From contig JAOAHK010000075.1 in the NCBI GenBank assembly GCA_026415275.1, forward strand, positions 1 to 6,384: 6,384 bases of DNA. Reading direction: 5' to 3'. Under the pieces are notes generated by a model. The model ran no database searches. It was given only the letters and a program-made list of their open reading frames with translations, and was not told where the DNA came from. This document shows, in pieces, positions 1 through 4,838 of the stretch. A program made the translations under genes and the position numbers. This stretch comes from Anaerolineales bacterium (lineage in GTDB: Bacteria; Chloroflexota; Anaerolineae; Anaerolineales; UBA4823). Each line of letters begins with the position of its first letter. Position 1 is the stretch's first letter.

Positions 1-28
1 ATTGGTTGAAAGAAGCCCTAGGGGGTTA

Positions 29-964
29 ATGGATCAGGACTCCTGGCTAGAGGTCTCCCTCACCGTAAACGGTGAACTCGCCGAAGCGGTTGCCGAAGTG
101 CTGGGGCGCTTTGCACCTAACGGCGTGGCAATGGAAATGGAGGTTTGCGGTTTTCTGCCCGACGGACAAGGCATCCCCAGCGGGGATGTTCGCGTTTGCG
201 CCTATTTGCCTATCGACGAGAGCTTAGAAGAGAAACGCAGCCAACTCGAACAAGCTTTGTGGTATCTGGGACGCATCCAACCTTTGCCAGAGCCAAATTA
301 CCGCACGGTGCAAGAAACCGATTGGGCAGAGGCGTGGAAAAAGCATTACCATCCAATTCTGATCGGTGAACGGTTGGTCGTCGTTCCAGCTTGGTTAGAA
401 AACCCAGCGCCCGAGCGCGTGACAGTCACTTTAGACCCCGGCATGGCGTTTGGCACTGGCACCCATCCCACCACCCAACTTTGTTTGGGATGGTTAGAAA
501 CCCTGCTCTCTTCCCCTTCTGAGGGTTTATCTGCCTGTCGAATCTTGATCGATGTGGGGTGTGGGTCGGGGATTCTTTCCATTGCAGCAGTCAAACTAGG
601 CGTGGAACACGCTCTGGCTGTCGATGTAGATTCGATCGCCGTGCGTTCCAGCCGCGAAAACGCCCAAGCCAACGGAGTTGCCGATCGGATTGAAATCGGG
701 TTAGGGTCGGTAGAAGAGATCCGACGGGGTCAGTTTTCGCTCGAAAAGGCAGATATTGTTGTGGCCAACATCCTCGCCCCGGTCATTCTGGAACTATTCG
801 AAAACGGTCTAGCTGAACTGGTCAAACAGAACGGTGCATTGATCCTAAGCGGCATCCTGAGCGATCAACAAGCTGAAATCGAAGCTGCTATGAGGCAACA
901 TGGATTCAAGCAGATTTTCTCTCGTCAACAGGGAGATTGGGTTGCCTTGTTGGGCAAGCATTAA
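29..964 (+). CDS. prmA: Ribosomal protein L11 methyltransferase (PrmA)
   Basis: SAM-dependent enzyme that methylates amino groups of ribosomal protein L11 in the cytoplasm; 311 residues, close to the usual family length of about 290-310. The N-terminal substrate-recognition domain begins WLEVSLTVNGELAEAVAEVL, typical of PrmA. The family signature GMAFGTGTHPTT lies at residues 138-149. SAM-binding motif I (DVGCGSG) is at 175-181, and the catalytic-loop motif NILAP is at 247-251. All expected elements are present, so the enzyme looks intact. The ATG at 29 is chosen because the family N-terminus begins there and AGGGGG (20-25) lies just upstream, although the spacing is short. The frame stays open to a TTG at base 2, so a slightly longer N-terminus cannot be excluded. 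The promoter and any upstream operon partner lie outside the window. No clear terminator follows the stop, so some read-through into the next operon is possible. Confidence 0.96.
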   Translation: MDQDSWLEVSLTVNGELAEAVAEVLGRFAPNGVAMEMEVCGFLPDGQGIPSGDVRVCAYLPIDESLEEKRSQLEQALWYLGRIQPLPEPNYRTVQETDWAEAWKKHYHPILIGERLVVVPAWLENPAPERVTVTLDPGMAFGTGTHPTTQLCLGWLETLLSSPSEGLSACRILIDVGCGSGILSIAAVKLGVEHALAVDVDSIAVRSSRENAQANGVADRIEIGLGSVEEIRRGQFSLEKADIVVANILAPVILELFENGLAELVKQNGALILSGILSDQQAEIEAAMRQHGFKQIFSRQQGDWVALLGKH

Positions 965-1050
965 GGTAATCTTCTCTTGCGCGCGACTCAGCCCGTCACA
1001 GCACAATCGGATAAGTTTGCCAAATATCAGCCAATTCGAGAGGGGATGTT

Positions 1051-1059
1051 TGGTATAAT
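1051..1059 (+). promoter_or_regulatory. Extended -10 promoter for the 1098-2124 operon
   Basis: TGGTATAAT is a perfect extended -10 element (TG-n-TATAAT). No good -35 hexamer lies 16-18 bases upstream (CCAATT at 1031-1036 is poor), as is common for extended -10 promoters. The start of transcription is expected near base 1066, about 30 bases before the ATG at 1098. The -10 sits inside the near-palindrome GGTATAATACC (1052-1062). It is also flanked by AGAGGG (1039-1044) and its complement CCCTCT (1061-1066). Promoter identity is well supported; any regulatory role of the symmetry is inference. Confidence 0.75.
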
Positions 1060-1097
1060 ACCCTCTTAGATTATTCACTCCAAGAGTTCTGAATCTC

Positions 1098-1526
1098 ATG
1101 GAAAAACCCCCCTCGCGCCCTCTTCCCCCTCCGAACCCGATCACGACTCAAAAGCATCGGCGCGAGAGCTTGCTCCAAATTACCTTGCCCTTTCTGGGTG
1201 CATTGGCTATCCTAATCGGCTTGGCATTCCTGCTTGGCAAAGCTACTACCTTCAACACTGCTCAAGGTGCCCAAATTGCCCTGATTGGCTTAATTTTGCC
1301 CACCATGCTCTTTGGATTGCTCTTTTTCCTCATCACCATCGCACTGCTCGTAGGGGTTACCAAACTGCTGGGCATTTTACCCACTTACACCCGCTCGGTG
1401 CAAGACTTCTTCACCTTGGTTGCTTACCAGACTCGCCGCGTGGCAGATGGCAGCGTGGAACCGATCCTGCGCTTGCAGGAGTGGGCAGCAATTTGGCAAC
1501 GCCTACGCCGAGGCGGTTTTCACTAA
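1098..1526 (+). CDS. Two-helix membrane protein of unknown function
   Basis: 142 residues; I do not recognise the family. Visible in order: a proline-rich, positively charged N-terminus (residues 1-24), a hydrophobic helix at about 28-47, a short loop, a longer hydrophobic stretch at about 59-87, and a basic amphipathic tail (95-142) containing YTRSVQDFFTLVAYQTRRVA. By the positive-inside rule both ends probably face the cytoplasm and the loop faces outward, giving a helical hairpin. The ATG at 1098 is about 30 bases after the predicted transcription start. The nearest Shine-Dalgarno-like bases (AAGAG, 1082-1086) are weak and distant, so translation initiation may be modest. It is the first gene of an operon with another small membrane protein 26 bases downstream and then PCD. 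No catalytic motif is visible. It is probably a real gene, given its clean promoter, operon position and clear membrane topology. Confidence 0.8.
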   Translation: MEKPPSRPLPPPNPITTQKHRRESLLQITLPFLGALAILIGLAFLLGKATTFNTAQGAQIALIGLILPTMLFGLLFFLITIALLVGVTKLLGILPTYTRSVQDFFTLVAYQTRRVADGSVEPILRLQEWAAIWQRLRRGGFH

Positions 1527-1552
1527 GTCTCGAAATGATATGGGAGTAAAGC

Positions 1553-1759
1553 ATGGAAAATGAAAACTGGCGAATCAAGACCCTTGTCCTCGGTGGGATC
1601 ATTGGCGCCGCTGTTGGGCTTGGAGCAGCCTATCTGCTCATCCAGCGCGCCGAAAAGGAACAAGGCAGAGTGCAAATGAACGCCGGGGAAGGCATTAAGT
1701 TGGGATTGTTGGTTTTAGGTTTGCTGCGCCAGGTTGCTCAGTTGGGAGAAGGCTCATGA
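1553..1759 (+). CDS. Small single-pass membrane protein of unknown function
   Basis: 68 residues. A charged, tryptophan-containing start (MENENWRIK) is followed by a glycine-rich membrane helix at about residues 10-30. That helix contains two overlapping GxxxG packing motifs (G14-G18-G22), often used for helix-helix association. A short basic/acidic linker follows, then a second amphipathic or hydrophobic segment (about 47-64). The overall look recalls YtxH-like small proteins, but I cannot assign a family. GGGAG (1542-1546) lies six bases before the ATG and supports this start. The stop TGA overlaps the ATG of the PCD gene as ATGA (1756-1759), which indicates translational coupling. The gene therefore belongs to the same operon as the two-helix protein and PCD. 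Function is unknown; a membrane anchor or assembly partner for a neighbour is speculation. Confidence 0.8.
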   Translation: MENENWRIKTLVLGGIIGAAVGLGAAYLLIQRAEKEQGRVQMNAGEGIKLGLLVLGLLRQVAQLGEGS

Positions 1760-2124
1760 GTCCCGAAGATCTCGCTCAAGCCAAATGTATCCCCTGCCGT
1801 CGTGGCGATCCTGCGCTCAATCAAGCCGAGATTGAGATGCTGAAGGTTTCTCTGCCCGATTGGGAAATCCTTGAGGTCGAGGGGGTTTTGCGCTTACAAC
1901 GCCTTTTCAAGTTCAAGAATTTCGCCCAAGCGTTGGAATTCACCAACCGTATCGGAAGGATTGCCGAAGAGCAAGATCATCACCCGGCACTGCTTACCGA
2001 ATGGGGCAAGGTGACCGTCACTTGGTGGACTCACGCAGTCGGCGGCTTACATCGCAACGATTTCATCATGGCAGCCAAGTCTGACCAGATTTATCAGCAG
2101 TACCAAACCGAACTAGCAGCTTGA
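1756..2124 (+). CDS. Pterin-4a-carbinolamine dehydratase (PCD/DCoH family)
   Basis: Dehydrates 4a-hydroxytetrahydropterin to quinonoid dihydropterin. In aromatic-amino-acid hydroxylation this recycles the pterin cofactor; in bacteria lacking such hydroxylases the family has been linked to molybdopterin-related metabolism. The protein is 122 residues, and family members are usually about 95-120. The active-site signature is intact: E72 and HHP at 75-77, then W83, TH at 92-93, GGL at 96-98 and D102. The N-terminal CIPC pair (C11, C14) with the following RRG resembles the C-x-P-C-x-G-G seen at the start of many bacterial PCDs. The start ATG overlaps the upstream stop (ATGA), with GGGAG (1744-1748) seven bases before it. 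It is the last gene of the operon and is followed by a strong terminator. No phenylalanine hydroxylase is in the window, so the substrate pathway here is unknown. Confidence 0.93.
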   Translation: MSPEDLAQAKCIPCRRGDPALNQAEIEMLKVSLPDWEILEVEGVLRLQRLFKFKNFAQALEFTNRIGRIAEEQDHHPALLTEWGKVTVTWWTHAVGGLHRNDFIMAAKSDQIYQQYQTELAA

Positions 2125-2154
2125 GGCTTCAGCAGCAGGAGGCTACCTGAAGTC

Positions 2155-2190
2155 AAAAGCGGGTTGCACCGATCTGCAACCCGCTTTTTT
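2155..2190 (+). terminator. Strong intrinsic terminator after the PCD operon
   Basis: A perfect 10-bp stem, GCGGGTTGCA (2159-2168) with TGCAACCCGC (2175-2184), has a six-base loop and is followed by six T residues (2185-2190). Four A residues before the stem (2155-2158) pair with the T tract, so the element could also work in the reverse direction. It lies 30 bases after the PCD stop and separates this operon from vapBC. Confidence 0.95.
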
Positions 2191-2361
2191 GACTGACGTT
2201 CGCTTCATTTCATCCCTAATATGGAATATGGTTTGTATGATTGGGGTAAGGATTTCCTAACGCCTGGCTCTATCTGGAAATGCCAATCAGAGACCAGCGA
2301 TGTGAGTCCTTCTTCCCCAAATTCCAACCAGTTTATGATTGAAAATCTCTGCTTGTTCTTT
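2191..2361. other. AT-rich spacer with no supported gene
   Basis: About 170 bases between the PCD terminator and the vapBC promoter, visibly richer in A and T than its surroundings. The only open frame worth noting starts at ATG 2221 and runs 57 codons to 2394. It lacks a ribosome binding site and runs through the vapBC promoter, so I do not call it a gene. No terminator, tRNA or inverted repeat of note was seen. Confidence 0.6.
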
Positions 2362-2390
2362 TTGACGGATTACACAATGTGGATTACAAT
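2362..2390 (+). promoter_or_regulatory. Near-consensus sigma70 promoter of vapBC
   Basis: TTGACG (2362-2367) as -35 and TACAAT (2385-2390) as -10 are separated by exactly 17 bases, and each matches consensus at five of six positions. Transcription should start near 2397. That places the strong Shine-Dalgarno AAGGAGG (2397-2403) almost at the 5' end of the message and leaves a leader of only about 15 bases. This arrangement suits high expression that is held down by autorepression. Confidence 0.85.
2367..2388. repeat. Direct repeat and mini-palindrome inside the vapBC promoter (candidate operator)
   Basis: GGATTACA occurs twice, at 2367-2374 and 2381-2388, with a 14-base period. Between and partly within the copies is the palindrome CACA-A-TGTG (2373-2381). 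The elements fill the space from the end of the -35 to the -10. VapB-type ribbon-helix-helix antitoxins commonly repress their own promoter by binding paired sites, so this is a plausible operator. The repeat is seen directly; its function is inferred. Confidence 0.5.
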
Positions 2391-2411
2391 ATAAGCAAGG
2401 AGGAATGACGA

Positions 2412-2726
2412 ATGGCGGAACTAGTCCGAATGCAAATGATGATTGAAAAACAAGATCAAATCAAACTCCAGCAGATCGCCCGTACTCAGGGCACCAGCGT
2501 ATCCGAGATCCTGCGCAAGTTGGTGAAAACCTATTTGGATGAACAACACCGCGCCGAAGTGGAACGATTCCAAGCGATGCTAGAGCAGGTAGAGGAAATC
2601 CGCCAGCGAAATGCTGCGCGATACGGAGTCTATTCAGGTGATCTTCTTCGGGCAGTGCGAGAGGAACATGAACGGGAAAAGGATGAACAATGGCAATCAT
2701 TGTCATCGACGCAAGCATCATCGTAA
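2412..2726 (+). CDS. vapB: VapB-type ribbon-helix-helix antitoxin
   Basis: 104 residues. The N-terminal part fits a ribbon-helix-helix DNA-binding fold. A beta strand is at about residues 5-11 (VRMQMMI), helix A at 13-26, a GTS turn at 27-29 and helix B at 30-45. The rest is a long, highly charged helical region. It ends in a segment around residues 70-94 (RYGVYSGDLLRAVREEHERE) of the type that wraps around and inhibits PIN toxins. Expected role: neutralise the downstream toxin and, as a complex, repress their shared promoter. The start is fixed by AAGGAGG eight bases upstream. The last 37 bases overlap the toxin gene, so the final 11 residues are read from DNA shared with vapC, which suggests translational coupling. 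The gene symbol is by family and genetic context, because antitoxin sequences are too variable for firm naming. Confidence 0.88.
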   Translation: MAELVRMQMMIEKQDQIKLQQIARTQGTSVSEILRKLVKTYLDEQHRAEVERFQAMLEQVEEIRQRNAARYGVYSGDLLRAVREEHEREKDEQWQSLSSTQASS

Positions 2727-3124
2727 ACTTGTTGGTTGAACAACCATTAAGCAACGCTGCCAAACAATGGATGAGGACACAACAAAGCCTAGGTGCCCAA
2801 TTTTATGCCCCTGCGCATTGGATAGCAGAAGTTGCTTCTGCGTTACGATTTGCTGTCTTCTCACAAGTGCTTGACGCAGAGGACGCTAAAATTTTGATTG
2901 GTTTGTTACCTGAATTGCCGCTCGCAACCATCATTCCAAACGCTGAGATGCTGCGCTCTTCTCTGGAGTGGGCAAAGCGATTAGGGCAGAGTAAGGCATA
3001 TGATTCCCAATATTTAGCCTTAGCGGAACATCTAGGAGCAGAATTTTGGAGTGCAGATCGGCGTTTGATCGCTGTGCTCCATGCGCAGGGTATCTCTTGG
3101 GCTTACCAACTCGAAGAAGCCTAG
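2690..3124 (+). CDS. vapC: VapC-type PIN-domain ribonuclease toxin
   Basis: 144 residues, a normal size for a single PIN domain. The four acidic residues expected for Mg2+/Mn2+-dependent RNA cleavage are all present: D7 in VIDAS, E47 in IAEVASAL, D105 in KAYDSQYLALAEHLG and D123 in SADRRL. Family members usually cut tRNAs or ribosomal RNA at specific sites and stop translation when free of antitoxin. AGGA (2680-2683) lies six bases before the ATG, inside the end of vapB, and the 37-base overlap ties toxin synthesis to antitoxin translation. The active site and length are intact, so the toxin looks functional. Its target cannot be read from the sequence. The pair sits between a terminated operon and a tRNA gene, as expected of a mobile toxin-antitoxin module, but no flanking mobile element is visible. 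Confidence 0.95.
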   Translation: MAIIVIDASIIVNLLVEQPLSNAAKQWMRTQQSLGAQFYAPAHWIAEVASALRFAVFSQVLDAEDAKILIGLLPELPLATIIPNAEMLRSSLEWAKRLGQSKAYDSQYLALAEHLGAEFWSADRRLIAVLHAQGISWAYQLEEA

Positions 3125-3139
3125 AACCTCACATAGGTT
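3125..3139 (+). other. Small hairpin after vapC
   Basis: AACCT (3125-3129) and AGGTT (3135-3139) form a 5-bp stem with a five-base loop directly after the vapC stop. There is no T tract (GAAATTT follows), so it is at best a weak terminator or a message-end structure. It is short enough to be chance. Confidence 0.25.
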
Positions 3140-3223
3140 GAAATTTGGCAGGAAGTCCGCTGCTTTTGGAATAGAGAAATCCTGCTGGCGAGGGAAGAAT
3201 CACCTGCTTCGCTCTTAAAAATG

Positions 3224-3232
3224 TGATAAAAT
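3224..3232 (+). promoter_or_regulatory. Extended -10 promoter of the tRNA-Gln gene
   Basis: TGATAAAAT reads as an extended -10 (TG-a-TAAAAT), 28 bases before the mature tRNA 5' end, leaving a short 5' leader for RNase P to remove. No convincing -35 is present at 16-18 bases upstream. The element is flanked by TGTG (3222-3225) and CACA (3234-3237), a small inverted repeat that may be incidental. Confidence 0.6.
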
Positions 3233-3259
3233 ACACACCGCCCACTGGGCTATTCAGGA

Positions 3260-3330
3260 TGGGGCGTGGTGCAATGGCAGCACAGCAGACTTTGGATCTG
3301 TTTATCCTGGTTCGAATCCGGGCGCCCCAG
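3260..3330 (+). tRNA. tRNA-Gln (anticodon UUG)
   Basis: A complete cloverleaf can be folded by hand. The acceptor stem TGGGGCG (3260-3266) pairs perfectly with CGCCCCA (3323-3329). The D stem is GTGC/GCAC (3269-3272, 3280-3283). The anticodon stem is GCAGA/TCTGT (3285-3289, 3297-3301), with loop CTTTGGA and anticodon TTG at 3292-3294. The variable loop has four bases, and the T stem CCTGG/CCGGG encloses TTCGAAT (3311-3317). The U1-A72 pair and discriminator G (3330) are features of bacterial tRNA-Gln. The next bases are CCT, so the terminal CCA is not encoded and must be added after transcription. The gene stands alone with its own promoter. Confidence 0.98.
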
Positions 3331-3341
3331 CCTCAATCTCC

Positions 3342-3368
3342 TCTCTAGGTGGGCAAGAACCTGTGAGA
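3342..3368 (+). other. Imperfect hairpin downstream of tRNA-Gln
   Basis: TCTCTAGGT (3342-3350) can pair with ACCTG plus GAGA (3359-3363, 3365-3368) around a single bulged T, with an eight-base loop. It may help 3' processing or weak termination of the tRNA transcript. There is no following T tract, so read-through toward glmU cannot be ruled out. Apart from the promoter noted separately, I see nothing else in the tRNA-glmU gap. Confidence 0.3.
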
Positions 3369-3423
3369 TGACTCCCCAACGCTCGGCACAATTCAATCGG
3401 ATATTTGTAGGGGTGGTTCTGGT

Positions 3424-3452
3424 TTGTTATCTCTTTCCCTGATCTTTAGAAT
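3424..3452 (+). promoter_or_regulatory. Candidate promoter for the glmU operon
   Basis: TTGTTA (3424-3429) and TAGAAT (3447-3452) are separated by 17 bases and match the -35 and -10 consensus at four and five of six positions. Transcription would start near 3459, about 24 bases before the glmU ATG and ahead of its ribosome binding site (GAGGT, 3472-3476). The match is reasonable but not strong. Confidence 0.5.
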
Positions 3453-3482
3453 GCACAACTCTCTTTCCAACGAGGTAAACCC

Positions 3483-4838
3483 ATGAAATTAGGTGCGATT
3501 ATCTTAGCCGCCGGGAAAAGCACACGAATGAAGACGGCTATTCCCAAAGTTTTGCACCGCTTGGCGGGCAAACCGATGATCGAGTACGCCCTCGAGGCAG
3601 TTGAGCCACTGAGTAGTTTGCCCCCGGTGGTGGTTGTTGGTTATCAGGGGGAAGAAGTTCAAAAGGCTGTGGGGGAACGCGCCCAATTTGCCCACCAAGA
3701 GCCTCAATTGGGCACCGCCCATGCGGTATTGCAAGCCCAACCGCTCTTAGAAGGCAAAGTGGATACGGTGGTGATCACCTACGCGGATATGCCCCTGATC
3801 ACTCAGCAAACCCTGCTGAATTTATGGGAGGTTCAGAAGACCAATCCTGGACCCCTTTCGCTGTTGACCCTAGAATCCGAAACCTCGCGCGGTTTCGGAC
3901 GCATCCTGCGAGACCCAAATGGCAAAATCCAAGCCATTATCGAAGAAGCCGTTGCTACGCCAGATCAACTTGCCATCCAAGAGCTAAACGTCGGCATTTA
4001 TTGCGTTCAAGCAGAATGGCTGTGGAAAGCCCTGCCGCGCATCTCGCTTTCTCCGAAAGGCGAATATTTCCTAACCGACTTGGTTGAGCTAGCCGTGAAA
4101 GATGGGTTGGAGGTCAAAACCGTCACTCTCTCCGATCCAACCGAAGCCATTGGCATTAATCACCGCGGTCATCTTGCCGAAGCCGAAGCAATTCTGCACC
4201 AACGGATCAATACCCACTGGATGCTCGCAGGGGTTACCATTATCGATCCCCAAAGCACCTATATCGAAGCCGATGTGTTGCTCGGTCAAGATACGGTGAT
4301 CTATCCCAACACGTATCTGCAGGGGAAAACTGTGATTGGCGAGGCTTGCATGATTGGTCCCAATACCGTCATTCGCGATTCGCAGATTGGATCACGCTGT
4401 GAGGTCTTTTTCTCGGTGGTAGAGAAAGCCACCCTAGAAGACGATGTCGATGTCGGTCCGTATGCCCATCTGCGCAAAGGGGCGCACTTAGCCAAAGGCG
4501 TTCACATGGGCAATTTCGGCGAGGTGAAAAACTCTTATTTGGGTCCTGGCACGAAGATGGGGCATTTTTCCTATATCGGTGATGCCACCATTGGCGCAGA
4601 GGTCAACATCGGGGCCGGCACGATCACCTGTAACTATGATGGCGAGAAGAAAAACCCCACCGAGATCGGAGAAGGAGCGTTTATTGGCAGCGATACAATG
4701 CTGGTGGCGCCGGTCAAAGTGGGCAAGGGTGCCCGCACTGGCGCTGGCGCAGTGGTAACCAGAGATGTTCCACCCCACAGCTTGGCGGTTGGTGTGCCGG
4801 CGCGTGTGATCCGCAAGTTGAAAGATGAGGACGGATAG
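3483..4838 (+). CDS. glmU: Bifunctional GlmU: N-acetylglucosamine-1-P uridyltransferase / glucosamine-1-P acetyltransferase
   Basis: Cytoplasmic enzyme making UDP-N-acetylglucosamine, the precursor of cell-wall and other glycans. It acetylates glucosamine-1-phosphate with acetyl-CoA (C-terminal domain), then transfers UMP from UTP (N-terminal domain). Length is 451 residues; E. coli GlmU has 456. The nucleotidyltransferase domain (about 1-226) starts LAAGKSTRM with R15 and K22 of PKVLH. It also has QLGTAHA (75-81), metal ligand D102 in YADMPL, and N226 near its end. The left-handed beta-helix domain (about 249-451) shows hexapeptide repeats. It keeps residues matching the E. coli acetyltransferase site: R331, K349, H361, Y364 and N384 in CNYDG. 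Both activities should therefore be intact. A minor variant is serine where many GlmUs have glycine in the AAGKGTRM loop. GAGGT six bases before the ATG supports the start. It is the first gene of the downstream operon and overlaps the next one. Confidence 0.98.
   Translation: MKLGAIILAAGKSTRMKTAIPKVLHRLAGKPMIEYALEAVEPLSSLPPVVVVGYQGEEVQKAVGERAQFAHQEPQLGTAHAVLQAQPLLEGKVDTVVITYADMPLITQQTLLNLWEVQKTNPGPLSLLTLESETSRGFGRILRDPNGKIQAIIEEAVATPDQLAIQELNVGIYCVQAEWLWKALPRISLSPKGEYFLTDLVELAVKDGLEVKTVTLSDPTEAIGINHRGHLAEAEAILHQRINTHWMLAGVTIIDPQSTYIEADVLLGQDTVIYPNTYLQGKTVIGEACMIGPNTVIRDSQIGSRCEVFFSVVEKATLEDDVDVGPYAHLRKGAHLAKGVHMGNFGEVKNSYLGPGTKMGHFSYIGDATIGAEVNIGAGTITCNYDGEKKNPTEIGEGAFIGSDTMLVAPVKVGKGARTGAGAVVTRDVPPHSLAVGVPARVIRKLKDEDG

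Noticed and set aside
845..1144. 99-codon minus-strand open frame over the prmA end and the following promoter
   Set aside because: It overlaps the conserved prmA C-terminus and the operon promoter, and has no recognisable motif.
2127..2152. Inverted repeat CTTCAG/CTGAAG after the PCD gene
   Set aside because: Only six pairs around a 14-base loop, immediately before a far stronger terminator; probably incidental.
2221..2394. 57-codon open frame starting ATG 2221
   Set aside because: It has no ribosome binding site, has no recognisable motif, and runs straight through the strong vapBC promoter; most likely a chance frame in AT-rich spacer.
3260..3330. tRNA 3' end as an integration site for a mobile element carrying vapBC
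   Set aside because: No second copy of the tRNA 3' end, integrase or excisionase is visible in the window, and vapBC lies on the 5' side of the tRNA.
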